Of a stretch of DNA of 64,000 bases, positions 24,037 to 36,420 are shown piece by piece; the stretch's first letter is position 1, and the number at the start of each line of letters is the position of its first letter. The translations under genes and the position numbers were made by a program. The notes under the pieces were generated by a model. The model made no database searches. It was not told the DNA's origin and saw only the letters and a list, made by a program, of their open reading frames with translations. Source of the DNA: Alligator mississippiensis (lineage: Eukaryota > Chordata > Crocodylia > Alligatoridae); contig NC_081824.1 in NCBI RefSeq assembly GCF_030867095.1, positions 172,244,933 through 172,308,932 of the forward strand, written 5' to 3'.

Positions 24037-24444
24037 GAGGGATAAGAAAAACAGAAAGCAAGACAAACAAACCAAAACCACCACCCCACAGCCAGTCATG
24101 CAAAAATACTGAATTTCTATGCATTTGGGGGAGAAAAGCCCAGAGATTTGACTTGGGATTTTTGCACTTTCCTTGCTTAAAGTAGAAACTTACTAGATCT
24201 CTTTTTCAAAACCTGGTATTTTAAAAATCAACTAATAGGGGTGAATGTTTCATCCGCTTTTTCCTCAGATACTTGAAGCTGAAGCCAGATCTATGAAAAC
24301 AGATTGGAGACATCGACCAAGCCCAGTCAAGGCCGTTGCACTGTTGCAATGATGTGAATCATTAAATTGCTGAATAAGAATGTGACATCTTGAGATCTTG
24401 AAAGGTCACGTGTAAAAGTCAAGGAAAAATTTCTGTCAAAAGAG

Positions 24445-24690
24445 GAAGCACAAAGAGGAAGCAGAGTCTTAGTGGTTAAAAAGAACAGCAGAACCAGATC
24501 CGAGTTCTGCTCTCATCTCTGCTGACAAACTCAGTCTAGGACTCCAAGGAAGTCACCTCACTTCTCTGTACACCATTTCCCTACCTCACAGGGAGTCTTA
24601 ATCACTAATATTAGTAAACTGTATTAAGCACCTTAGACAATAGGTTCTATAAAAATGTAGTATTAGTAGCTACAATAAGATATATTCAGT
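24445..24690 (+). repeat. MIR-type SINE
   Basis: Sense-order landmarks: TCTTAGTGGTTAAAAAG, CCGAGTTCTGCTCTCATCTC, CAAGGAAGTCACCTCACTTC, CTGTACACCATTTCCCTACC, then a TATTAAGCACCTTAGAC tail. Diverged. Confidence 0.55.
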
Positions 24691-24699
24691 GATACTCTT

Positions 24700-26780
24700 T
24701 TGATATCTTGCCTGGATTTATCAAAGTATAACTTTATTTAGAAATTGCCTCTCTTTCTTACCTAGACAGCTCATCCCATTTGCTTAAAGCATCACGTTGA
24801 GGCCAAGTTCAGCTTATTCTGTACTCCTCTAAAACCCACTTCAATGTTCCAACACGGTTGTTTCAGATACTTTAGGAGTGGGCTACATTCAAACTGCTCT
24901 AATGAAAGGTGGATGTCTGTCTCCTTGTCTTTGTGTAATAATGCATAACACATCTCATTACCTCGCATCATGCGAACCATGCCCCTTGGTAGTGTCTTGG
25001 AAAGGAACTGGTTCCATTTTGTTCAGCCCAAATCCTGAAATTTGCAAAAGAGAATGGGTGAGCCACCTGCCACCAGCTCACTAACTATGCTTCATGCCTC
25101 TAGATCCTGATACAATCACAGCTGCATGTTGTGCCTTGTTCCACATCACAATACACAGAATCTTCTTAAATCAAACCCTTTGGCAGCCCATGAGGAGGTT
25201 CTGGTGTAATCCAAAGGTTACTCCTTGAAAGGATACCTACAAAGCATAACTCAGGGGCTACCAAACTTCTTTTTGGAGAGTAAAGACCTCATTTATCTGC
25301 TTAGTCATCATCACACCTGAGTGCAGTGCTGACTTGCTCATACTGCTTGTGCTTCCCAACAAAGCATCGTTCTGATCTGCTGTCCAAACTCAGACACCTT
25401 CACTAGTTGCTCCCCCATCTGACTTTCAGCCTTTCACAGCTCTTAGACAGCCCTTCCACAGAAGATGAACAACAACATAGCCTTTGAGACTACAGCCAGG
25501 CCAATACTACAAATCTTGACTGGCACATTGGTAAAAGGGTGGGAAGAGGTGTGATCCTGGTGCCTAGACAAGCTCTAGGGTAGATGCATTTATACTTGCA
25601 AAAATAGTGCTCATTTCATTCGGGGAACTAGTTTAAGAGCCACCAACAAACCCTTTTAAGGGTAGACAAGGCTGACACCTCTGGAGTATGCTTTCTCCTG
25701 GACATTTCTAAGTAAAAAGCTCTCTTATCTTTCCTTTCTGACCAGTGTTGCACTGGTACACCCCAGGCCTTCTGATATGGAATCCTTCCCCCTTCCTTCT
25801 CTTTGTCTTCTTCTCCTTCTGTATTTCTCTAGCTTCTGCTTTGGTTATAATTTCTGGACATATGGAAGATCCAAATTCTACAGCTCCCTCTGCTCGACCC
25901 CTTTCTCTCCTTATCATGAATGTGCTATTCAATTGTCAGTTCCTTGCAGCAGTCCAACTTCCTACCACTGAGTGCTCCAAAGATTAGAGGCCTCAGGTCT
26001 GCACCCTAGATTCTGCTTCCACTTACTTTTAACTTTAAATTTGTTCCCAAGTCAGAAACATTTAGCTTTCACCTGAAGATTGCAAAACATGTTCCAAGGA
26101 CAAGTATGTAAAATTAACTCCATTTTTCATTCATCCTTAGCTTTTAAGATCTAAAGGGGTTGTCAGACTGACAAATCCTCAGAAATGGAGGTGTCATGGG
26201 TGGGATGTAAGGACAACTCACAAAACTGGAATGGGGAGGATGCTGATTGCTACTCCCAAACATTCCTGATGCCAAGCAACTCTGCCTGTGCTAGCTCCAG
26301 TATGGGAAGCAGTACCTCTTTAAAACAATGCTGTTGCGGGCAATGGGAGTATTTGGAAGGTAGCTAGACTATGAGGGTGGTCGGCTGTGGGGCTGTGTGT
26401 GGGTTGGAGAGTGGGGGCAGATGGACCTGGCATGGGAGGGTAGGGTGGACCTGGGATGAGAGGAGGGGCTTATGATAGGCCACAGGGCAAGAACCATTAC
26501 ATTAGATCATCTAACAGACCAAAGAATTTCACCAGATTACCCCTTTGCTGAGCCCATTAACTTGCATTTGACTAAAGCATAGCATTCAGAAAAGAATTCA
26601 GAAAGCATGATGAAGGCACATGTGCATGTGTAAGTGAACTGGGACACTGCTTTCTTCACATTCTGCACCTGTGGTTCTACCTCCTTCTTTAATCTTCTTG
26701 GCAGCACTTCGTGTAAATGATGGATACTCAGAACAGCTTATTCTTCCTACAAATTCCCTTTTCTCCAGTCAGGCTTAGGA
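24700..26780. other. KCNK17 intron 1, nothing firm recognised
   Basis: No exon or RNA gene recognised. A G-rich stretch near 26370-26470 may be part of an unclassified repeat. Confidence 0.3.
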
Positions 26781-26784
26781 AAAG

Positions 26785-26885
26785 CCTGGGCTCAGAGAAG
26801 TGAAATGACTTGCCCCAGGTGACTAGAAAAAACAGGAATAGATCTTCTGACTCTCATTTCTCTCTCCTATCCACTGGACCATACT
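26785..26885 (-). repeat. MIR-type SINE fragment
   Basis: GGCTCAGAGAAGTGAAATGA, then CTTGCCCCAGGTGAC and TATCCACTGGACCATAC follow the antisense order of MIR. Short and old. Confidence 0.45.
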
Positions 26886-27759
26886 TTATTTCTTCCACAT
26901 TTCCCCACAACTCTTTTGAGGCACAATATTATAGACAGTCATGATGATGGCTCATGAAAAATTAAAACACCTTTGCTTTTGTTACATTGTGCTTTTTAAT
27001 AGTTACATTATAGCCACAGTTCACAGTAATAGTGCAACATGGAATGTTGCTTCACTCTCTAAAAGTGAGTATATTTCAGATATCTGTTTGGGAAAGGCAG
27101 AACAGGAGACTGAGGACCAGGTTGGTGGGGAAAAATCACACTCCCTAGTTGTGTTGGTTGAATTTCACATGAACTCATGGAATTGACTTTTCCAGAAAAC
27201 AAAGGATGTCACAAATAGTGATGGTTTGCCTGGTCTCAGAAAATTCCATTTCTACCCCAGTTATTAATAAAAGGCATCTCCAAGTCACCGGACTTGTGAT
27301 AAGGGACTAATTAAGAGATATAAATGCTATGTGCTGGAAGTCTTTGAATGATTAATATAAACATTCACTTACATCTTACAGGATAAGAGAAGCTATAAGA
27401 AGGAAGTTTTGCTTTTGTCCTAGATTAGGAGGACAAGGGTCAGTAAGTTTCAAAAGAAAACAAAAAGATCTATAGTTCAAAGCACAATGATCTGTTGGCA
27501 TTGACCTCAGTCCATGCTAGGATGGAACACTGTATCTGAATTCTGACTAAAGAAGGGAAGTTTGGAGATGAATTAGATGTTGGATAGATTCCAGCTGCTG
27601 TGCCATCTTAGAACCATTGAAAAAGCTGAGACATAGTGAACTAGCTTTCTTCTCCTTACTCTTAGTTGTATGTATTAAGGCTTAGTGCTTTTGCCACTAG
27701 AGTGCATGCCATTTCCATTGGCTAATTATTCTGTACTGGCAAAAGTACTTTTATCCTGT

Positions 27760-27930
27760 TATAACATGAGGTAATAGCTCAAGTGCCAGAGCATTTATGG
27801 TTCAAGGAGAGGTTGTAAATTCAAATCCATCTACTGCTTCTTCTACATTGGACAGGGTGTTGGATTATATGGCACCTTGAATTCCCTTCCATCCTTATTT
27901 TTCTAAGATTTTCTATGATTCTATAATTGT
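27760..27930 (+). repeat. SINE with tRNA-like head and CR1-type 3' tail
   Basis: AATAGCTCAAGTGCCAGAGC (A box) and GTAAATTCAAATCC (B box) form a tRNA-like head. Downstream, CACCTTGAATTCCCTTCCAT and TTTCTATGATTCTATAAT match the CR1 3' end. A CR1-tailed SINE could have been mobilised by CR1 reverse transcriptase. Confidence 0.55.
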
Positions 27931-27939
27931 AGCTACACG

Positions 27940-30010
27940 AGGACTTTTACCAGCATAGAACAACCACATTTCTAACTAGCATTATTATATTAGCAACCAT
28001 TTCTAGTACAGACTGCTCTATAGGGAAGCATTTGGTAACATCCAGTTTTATATAGCAGTAGTGCTCAATCTCCAAACACATGGGGCTTCCCAGACATCTG
28101 GAAACTCAGCAGTGAGGGAACGGAGGCAGTATTAATTGCCACTCATGGCTGCCAAATTTCTGGACCCATGGGGAGCACTACAAACTGGATAACATGGACC
28201 TGTGCACTAAATGGCGCCATCAGGCTAGAGCACAGAGTTGCTCTGTGGCCAGATCCAGGTATGAAGGGTCAGGCCAATGTGTGGTTGGATCCAGTGTGCT
28301 GGGTCGCATCCAGGGACCAACCCTGCGCAGGGTCAGGTCTGTGGACCAACCCCAGACCACACATCTAGCCTGTGGAGGCAGAAGGTTGGGTCATGCTGCT
28401 AAGTGTTGCTATTGCAGCATGTGGCGGCATGACCCCTGGGTAATAGCACCTGATATATTCTAATCCAGCTCTAGATAGGGTGAGTAACCCCAGAGAGCCT
28501 AGACTTGGCAAAAGAACTGATTACCAGTAAAGGGAACATTCCATTTACTTTCCAGAACAGATCAATCCAGTTGGGTTGGATCTGACCATTGCTTTGGTGT
28601 CAGTGCAAGAGAAAGGAGAAAGCTTCTTTTGCAGAGGTTGGTTTCCTTCCAGTTTTCTTCATAAAGGATGAGAATCGGAAGTTGCCACCAACCATGCATG
28701 AGGGACCTTTGTCTTTCATAAAGACTTAAAGACAGCATAGAGTTGGTAGGTGAGCTTTTGACAAGGCTTAATGGCTTTCCCCCCTCTTTTCAGGGGAAAG
28801 CCACACATGAACAAGGCCTCCACTCAGGGAGCCATCTATGGATGCTCATTTCTCTCCTGTCTCTAGGCTGCCTTTCTCTGGACACATTACTGTACTAAGA
28901 ACATGCACATGGGCTAACTCCCACTTAGTACACATATGCATTCAATGCTTATACCTGGAACTGAGGCTGCCGAAACGCTGTGCTAGCTGATTCTTTCCTT
29001 GAGCTAAACACAGGCATAAGGTTTCTATGCTTCTGCAGAGTTAGCAGCTATTAGTGCCACTGCCCACAAGGTACTGCGTGACCTTACAGGGCAGACCCTT
29101 TAGTGGGCCTTCTCCTATTTTAGAAGGCATCTCTCATTTTTCCTGAAAGCGCTGAACTTCAGCAGCCTTCTGTCATCTGTGTATAGGAAGTCACTAGGGT
29201 AGAATGTCAGATGCATGAGGCTGCATTCTCATGAATGTATATATGATCCTCACTTCTAAGAGTTCTTTTAATTGATAGCCTCATTACCAGAAGGAGATAG
29301 GGTCTTGATGAAACTGAACTTTTGTACTATATAACTTGTAGAAGAAAACAGTGCATGCTATTAAGAAGGAAGGGATGGAAGAACATTGAGAGAGGGTGCC
29401 TGGACCATTTATTCTGAGTCTCTGATTGCCTCCTGCCAAAATATGGCCTACCAGTCTTGTTGCCCCTGGAGTCTCAAGTCATGCTTTTATGTACACCTCT
29501 TCATAGTCACCCCTGCTGTGTCACCCTCAGAATAGCCCACTTAAGTGCAGGCTACTTGAAGGGATACGTTTCCTGACACCCAGCACTGCTTTTTTGTTCA
29601 CTTTTAGGTGCAAGTCAAGGTGTTGATGATGATCTTTAAATCCTTTAATCACCTGGTACCTACCTGTGAGACTGGCTGTTCTGGTAATCACCATAGTTAA
29701 GATTATCCATGAGGCTCTGGTTGTTGACTCTGGAGTTAAGCTACCCTAGGCTGCCAGAAGGCTTTTAGCTGGCAGCAATGCCTTTAGAATTAGCTCCTTT
29801 TCATAGATCACTAGCGCTCCACTCAAGTGAGATTCGAGGCATGATGCAAGATGTACTTATTTTATTTAGCTCTATTTTGACTTTCTCCTTCCCCATCATT
29901 CTACATGTAATTAATACGCTTCAAGTAAAACTGTGCTGCTCCAGTGATACAGAATGGGCAGACCAATATACTAAATACAGGAAACAACTGTAAGGAGGTA
30001 TTAAGGAGGA
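27940..30010. other. KCNK17 intron 1, nothing firm recognised
   Basis: GC-richer patch at 28060-28450 with the repeated words CCAGATCCAG/GGATCCAG looks like an unclassified repeat. No exon or RNA gene recognised. Confidence 0.3.
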
Positions 30011-30012
30011 AG

Positions 30013-30048
30013 TATCATGTGATACCTGCAAGGAGGTATCACATGATA
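30013..30048. repeat. Perfect 15-bp inverted repeat, 6-nt spacer
   Basis: TATCATGTGATACCT at 30013-30027 and its exact reverse complement at 30034-30048, separated by GCAAGG. Structure only. Confidence 0.85.
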
Positions 30049-30059
30049 TGACATGAGAG

Positions 30060-32480
30060 GGATTTTTTTAAAAGGGTAAACTGGAGAAAGGAGAGAAAAC
30101 AGTGCAAAGAAGGAAGAGGGTTAGTGCTAAAACCCTTCTCTGAAATGGCATATTTCCAACTTTGCAGAGACTGTAAGCCAGAAAGAGTCATCATGTGACT
30201 ATGCATCTGGTTTCAGGGACTCTGAGGAAGTGTAGCCACTAGCTGCAGCGGAGCCCACAATCATTGTCTGCATGACAGCCAAAGGAGCAAGAGAGTCTGA
30301 AGAATCAGTCAAAGAGGACTTTGTGTTCAGCCATGACAACAATCAGCCATCAAGCGACAGATTTTTCTTACAAACCATGAGTAAAAGAAGGATCCTTCAG
30401 GCATTTTTGCATCTGAAAGGAAAACTAGCCACAGGCACAAGCCACATAACTCAGAAGCAAGTTTCCATGGCAAGTGGGGTGTTTACATCTGGGCCTTGAT
30501 TGGGTGGTTCTCCAAAGAAACCCTCTTCTGAGTTAAAGTAGCCTGCTCTACTCTCTGGTTTTCCTCAAGTTCTACCAGCAAAACTGTGGTTGTGTCTACA
30601 CTCAGAGCCCCTGCCCTCACAGGAGAGCCATCAGAAAATGTGCCAGTCCCTAACCCAATTCAGCTTCATTACATTAGTCCTTGTCTAGTGCTCAAAAGTG
30701 CAGAGTAGGACTGGGGAGGAAAGGAGCCTTGGTGGAGCTGGGAGAGGTGGTAGGTACTTTCAGTAGAATGAAGAAAATCAATGGGACCCTAACAGCTAAT
30801 GTCATGGAAAGTGAATACCAGCTTATATTAGCCTGAAGCTTAGCCACATAAGCTACCCTCTCTTGACGACAAAGCCCTTCACATCTCAACCATATGTTTG
30901 AATCCATTGATTAAAAAGTGTTACAGTATTATCTAGTGCAATTCTGGATATATAAAGGGATCCAAGATATCACTGGATATATCCATTTTGTATCTCTCTT
31001 CAGTTACAGGCCTGCTTTCCTGCTCTTCTCTTTGGGTGCAACCACACAGTCCAAACACTCTCAGATGGGATCTCTGGGCTTCATTCCTAAACCTGCCAGC
31101 AACTCAAGCCAAGTTTAGTTTTGGCATCTGTAAAAGCCTCCCTCAAGAAGCCTATGACAGCACTCTTTGCAGTGACACAGAAACTGCATTTTCAAAACAA
31201 AGTGTTATTTATTCATCCCCCAAAGACACCAAAGGTGTAGAGAACAATAAAAAGAACAACAAGCCTATATGTGTGGGTATTCCTTACACCTCTGAAAGTC
31301 CCTATTCAGCCCAGCTAATGCCACTTCTGGCAGGAAGAAATGGGCTTTTCTGCATGCATGAGAGGCAAGGGTTTTCTGAGGTATCTTTTATCAGACCAGC
31401 TGTATAGCTCAGAGAGAAGTAGAACGAGCATTGGGGCAAAAAGTGTCCCAGCACTTTAGGTCACATCTGCATGCAGCTGGTTCATTCCATCTCTGTGCCT
31501 CCCAGTCAGCCCCAGACTGACAACTTTTCACTGATACACTTAAGGCAGCCAATTCCATTTCACCCAAATCACTGCCCTTTTCTAAGGTTTTTGAGGTTTA
31601 GGAGTTCCTTTCGTTGTTCACTTAGCCTCGGGAAGAGTCAACCATTCTAATTTGGATGGAGCCAGTCCGGTAGGTTCTCCTTCACGGATGGTCCTGTCCT
31701 CATTACCTTTCTCTGCTCTGAAGGCATGGATTGGTGACTGCCTTACCTTTGCTCATCTCTTGTGAGTTTCTCACTGAGACCCCTACCTTATTCATTAAAT
31801 ATAACTCAGGTATTCCTCAGTTTGTTATACTATCTAATGGCTGTTTACTACTCTCAGTCCTGTTTCTAGTAAGCTGATGTCCCGATCACAAACAGCACCT
31901 TTGCTTGCAGTCTTAGAAGTATAGCCCAGGAAACAGCACTATTTTCTCTCTGAGAGGTGTTTCCTGTGAAATATTACAGGCACCCAGGCAGGGATGTGCA
32001 CACAGGCAGAGCCTAATCTGCTCGTCCCAACTGTGCTGACTTTCACTACAAGAAAGCACATACATTTAAAGGAACTGCACGTTTTTACCCCTAATTACTT
32101 GACCTTTGCTAAAGAAATTGCAAGGAAGTGCCCTCCAGAGACTCCAGTCAGGGGAGAAGCTACAGAAAGCAGTCCAAGCAGGCACCCACAGACAGGGATG
32201 TCATCACACTGCTTTTTAATCATTCTCTCTCCTGTCCTCTTTGACTGCTGCTTCACCCCTCTTGCCTGCTCCCTCCCTTTGCTGCTCCATCCAGCTATAC
32301 CCCTCTTCCACTGACAAGATTCAAACACAAAGCAACCTACAGTTTGAACTATGGTGATGTCTGCAGCCAGCACATTGCAGCATTCACCTTGCTTGCACGT
32401 TGCGGTTCCCCTTCCCTGTGCTCTCTTGTCTACAGCAGGAACTGTCTACCACTGTTTATACAGAACCTAAAACAGTTGGG
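30060..32480. other. KCNK17 intron 1, nothing firm recognised
   Basis: No exon, RNA gene or confident repeat. The open frames at 30272-30499, 30988-31407 and 31994-32314 show no recognisable domain. Confidence 0.35.
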
Positions 32481-32489
32481 TCCATTCTT

Positions 32490-32645
32490 GGCTGGTTACT
32501 AGGAACTACTGTAATAAATGTAATTTAATCACAATAATCATAAAAATCTTAAATTATGTTTGCACAGTGCTTAGCAAAATAGGACCCCATCCTCTGTTGG
32601 CTCCTAGGCTTTCCTGGAATAAACACAATCAATAATAAAGTTTAG
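32490..32645 (+). repeat. MIR/L3-type SINE tails
   Basis: GGAACTACTGTAATAAATG and CACAGTGCTTAGCAAAATAG, GACCCCATCC, GGCTCCTAGG, then AATAATAAAG follow the sense order of a common amniote SINE/LINE 3' tail. The same tail lies antisense at 33648-33770 and 34955-35310. Confidence 0.5.
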
Positions 32646-33647
32646 AGTTAGTCTTGATGAAAAAAATTAGTATATTACAAGACACTGAAGGACTTCAGCT
32701 TATAAATGGTGTCAGAATAATTAAACAGTCCGTTCATTGCGTTTGCATTTTCATAAATACTCTTTCACCTCTCTTCTAATTAAACTCCATATCTAGAACA
32801 CAAACACAATAACTAGGTAGGACCAGTGATGACTTTGCCAAGTAAACAGTAGGTGGGCAGCTGGCTGGGGACAAGGCCATTTTTTGAGCATGTGCACTGT
32901 ATCCAAGCAATGCCACAAAGGAAAACAGTAAGGGACCTAGAAAAGAAGTGGACTCACACGTGATTTATCTTGGACTTTAAATTCTCATTATAAAAATTGA
33001 TATAAAAAGGATAGGGTAATTCAAGAGTAGGTCAGGGTTTCACCTAACAGGAAAGAGAGACACATGGCAGTTCTCATTTAATAGCAACAATGATTAAAGA
33101 GGGGAAAAAAAAGAAAGAAAACCCCACTTCCTTCCCCACCTACATCTTGTGCAACCCGTAATTCTCCTCAGTGCAAAGTGCAGCCAGTGTGGTCACAGAA
33201 CACTAAAATGGCTCCAAAACTACCTTCAAAACCACACCAAGTAGGCAGAAAGCAGAGCTAAGAAATGACCCAAGGCCTCCTCTTATCATTCCATGCAGTC
33301 CAACAGAAAAAGCTTTCTACTTTCTGTGCTGTGACTATCTTATCATCACTCCTTTGAATATAACCTTTGTCCACCTTCCTCCCCCCAGTTCCCATTACTG
33401 TTAGCTACTTTTATTCATGGACTCATCTAAAACTTGCAGTGTAAGTTCCTTAGGGTAAGAGCCAAGACCTTGTGCTTATCCTGTAAAGCATTCCAGATGT
33501 GTCATGGAAAGCAGCAACATTAAGTGAGGGTGCACTGTGAAATGTGCAACTGGCTTCATCAACTCTATTTCTTATATCTCTCTAGCTAATTAATTCAAAT
33601 AACATTTCCCAATAAATGGTTTAAAAAGCACACAGTATGGATAATAT

Positions 33648-33770
33648 TTATTGTACTACTGTAACACCTAAGGGAAAGAGCAGATGTCAGGTCCTATTGT
33701 GCTTCTGACTCTCCCTCACCAGAAAGAGACAGCCCCTACCCTGAAGAACTTACAGTTTATCGCATCCAGG
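33648..33770 (-). repeat. MIR/L3-type SINE tail
   Basis: TACTACTGTAACACCTAAGG, CAGGTCCTATTGTGCTTCTG and GAAAGAGACAGCCCCTACCC run in antisense order of the tail family at 32490-32645. Confidence 0.5.
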
Positions 33771-34954
33771 GCTGAGAGAGTGGAATTGTCACCCTGACAG
33801 TTCAGTCTTCGGTTTCTGTTGGGAGTCCTAATAAGATGATAATTTGTGATGACTGTTCTATATGCAGATGGAACGGACTGGAAAACTATACCTAAACTTC
33901 ATATTGCTCTGGGGTCAGGTATCCAAATCAAGATCCAAACCAACACCACTACCAAATTTTGGTTTTGCAGAAAACTCAAGCCATCTGTATTTTTGTCTGC
34001 ATTGATATGAAGCAGATACGGGCTCAAAAAGGAACCATTAACTAGTGCCTGCCACCCTCCTGAACTACAAATGTTCACAGGGCCCATCATCTTAGTTTGC
34101 ACTTTGTTTCTCTAAACCAAAATCTGATGGAGAAGGAGACTGCACCAAAACTGCACTAATTTTGCCCGTCTCTCTCATATGTGCTGTCTGCTGGAGGTTT
34201 CAGCGAGACTAAATTTGCCCTATGCACAGTTGTCAGGCAAATACCCTCAGTGCCATTTTTTTATGTCTATATTTTAACTTTTTTTTTTTTTTTCAAATAA
34301 TGACTACAAAACTGAAAAAAAGGACTGAAAGAAACCAATTAAGCTTACTGGAAAGACGGCTTTCTGTTGATTATTATAATAAGTTATATTGCCAATATGA
34401 TACTATGGGTGGTAATTCTGAATAGCTTCTTCAGTGAAGCAAAAATTACCTGCAATTAACCCTTAGAAAACTGACCAGTATGATGAAACTTTCTACCATG
34501 ATCTCTGTTCTAACTAAACTACTTGGCTTAAAGATTGGCAGCTTAAAGACTTGTGAAGGAAAAGAGGGGGAAAGATATTTAAGAATTATAGTCACAGTTA
34601 AGACAATCTGACCAGAGACACTGGGAAAACAGGTATATTAAAAAAAAAAAAAGCTCAGAAAAAATGCAGAGGCAAAACAGCTGTTTCAATGTTCTGCTAA
34701 AAGTTACAAAGGTTGTGTGTGACTACACCACTTTCTAATGATCATTCTCAAAATTAGCATTGGACATACCAAAAATCAACTTTGTTAGTAAGCAGCATTT
34801 TCAGCATCCTGAAGCAAACAGGACATACAAGCAATTCAATTTTAACTTAAATATGTTGCTCTAAGAAAAGGATGAAGGATAGGGCAAGGCTTAAAGTAAT
34901 GCTAAATGACTTTAAATGTGAACAGATTCTTTCCAGGTACAAGATTATCCTCAT

Positions 34955-35310
34955 TTATTATTTGCATCTCAGTAGTGCCTAGAGACTCAGTTATGGATCA
35001 GGATCTCACTGTGCTAGGCCAGTGATTCTCAGCCAGGGTGCTCAGTCACCCTGGGATGCTCCCAATCCTTTGATGGGAGGCAGAGGTGTGAGGAGATAAG
35101 CTTATAAAAACCAAGCAGATAAGCCAAGCTCAGCCTTATCCCCTGCCTGGAAGGTCCTTCTCCCTTACTACCCAATGTCTGTGTAAGGAGGTAAGCACAG
35201 CAGTATAGAAACCAGCGCTTGAAATGAAGTGCCACCCAATTCACAAGTGATGGAGGAGTGCCTCAAGTCCAGAAAGGATGAAACCCACTGCACTATGCTC
35301 TGTACAAATA
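34955..35310 (-). repeat. MIR/L3-type SINE tail split by a hAT insertion
   Basis: The left part ends CTCACTGTGCTAGGC at 35019; the right part resumes CACTATGCTCTGTACAAATA at 35291. In the uninterrupted family the two join as TGTGCTAGGC..CTGTACAAA. The gap is exactly the hAT element 35020-35290 plus one copy of its target duplication. Confidence 0.6.
35020..35290. mobile_element. hAT-type MITE, family member 2, nested in an older SINE
   Basis: Left end CAGTGATTCTCAGCCAGGGT, right end GGATGAAACCCACTG. Interior shares ATTCACAAGTGATGGAGG and GTGCCTC with 6075-6354. Flanking 8-mers TGCTAGGC and CACTATGC agree at five positions. Confidence 0.65.
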
Positions 35311-35324
35311 GGAAGGAGAAAGGA

Positions 35325-35855
35325 TGTCCCAGCTGAAACAGTTGGCAGCCTAGGTAAAACGTAGCATTGTTACCATGGGGACTTTGGGCCTACAGATCAG
35401 CTGATGGGCACCGACAGCTAACAACTAATCCCTGCGGGGATGTACAGGCCCTACTAAAACCTAGAGCCCCAGTGCATAAGTGGAACCGAACTCACTGAAG
35501 CCTGCTGCAGGCCACCCCCACTGTCTGGCTAGTGCAGAGCCCAGAGATTGTTGTCACACACCGTGGGGGGGCAGAAGGAGGGTAAATTCCCCAGTGATAT
35601 GCAAAGGGTGTGTGCGAGCCACAGGCTGGAGGTGCGACCTTCGTGGGTGGGATTCCTCACAGCTTCACTGACCCCCTGCTTAGAGTCGATTGGGGGGTAG
35701 GAGGGGTGGGCAAAAGCAAGAGCAGGACCAGCACCCCATGCCTCTTAGGGCCCCTCAAGTGGGTGAGGGACATGCAGAACTGCCAAGAGGGGCTGCTGGA
35801 GAGGGGAGAAACAGGAGGCAGCGGGGGCTCAGTGGGCACCTGGCAGGCTCTCTGC
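35325..35855 (+). repeat. Copy A of a ~530-bp repeat duplicated around KCNK17 exon 1
   Basis: Colinear, in the same orientation, with 37822-38375: shared landmarks include CAGCCTAGGTAAAAC, ATTGTTACCATGGGG, AATTCCCCAGTGAT, CACAGCTTCACT or similar, and CAAGAGGGG/CTAAGAGGGG. Divergence looks like roughly a quarter of sites. It could be an unclassified interspersed repeat or a local duplication. Confidence 0.6.
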
Positions 35856-35904
35856 CAGCCCTGCTTCCCTGCTCCACTGCACCCCCCATAGGACAGGGGC
35901 AGGG

Positions 35905-36420
35905 GGCTCAGTGCCCACCCCCATGGGAGAGCGATTAGGATTAAGGTTAGTGCCCTAGGATTAGTGTTCAGTGCCCAACCCCATGGGCTATAGGCTGTTC
36001 CAGCCTACCCTACTAAAACCTCTCTCCTCCAGGTTTGCATGGCGCCTGGCCCAGGGCTCAGTGCCTACCCCCATAGCGGGGGGGGGGGTCAGTGCCCACT
36101 CCCATGGGTGAGGGATGGGTTCAGCACCCACTCCCATAGTAGAGGAGCATGGGGGGCGCTCAGTGCCCACTCCCATAGGTGAGGGATGGGGGGGAGAGGG
36201 TTCAGCACTAACTCCCATAGTAGAGGGGCATGGGGGGGGAGGGCTTAGTGCTCACTCCCATGGGAGAGGAATGGGAGGGAGGAGTTCAGTGCCCACCCCC
36301 ACACCAGAGGGGCGGGGGACTCAGTGCCCCTATGGCAGGGAAGCAGGAGGGGGGGCTCAGCACCCACCCCACGGGAGAAGGGCAGGCGGGGGGCTCAGCA
36401 CCCACCCCCGGGCGAGCCCG
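35905..36420 (+). repeat. Degenerate G-rich minisatellite, about 12 units, abutting KCNK17 exon 1
   Basis: About twelve units beginning CTCAGTGCCCACTCCCATG or close variants, followed by a G-rich stretch (GAGAGGGGCATGGGGGG-like), start near 35910, 35968, 36058, 36089, 36120, 36158, 36201, 36244, 36285, 36320, 36356 and 36394. From 36058 the spacing is 31-43 bp; the first units are further apart. The array ends about 10-15 bp from the exon 1 donor at 36431, inside KCNK17 intron 1. The G-rich strand is the template strand of KCNK17. The array includes a G run near 36078-36088 and many GGGG tracts. Confidence 0.8.

Noticed and set aside
32095-32373. Small frames on both strands near 32.0-32.4 kb
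   Set aside because: No domain, no splice signals in a consistent arrangement and frames overlap on opposite strands.
35905-36420. CRISPR-like repeat array
   Set aside because: Units are degenerate with no spacer structure, and the context is a vertebrate intron; it is a minisatellite.
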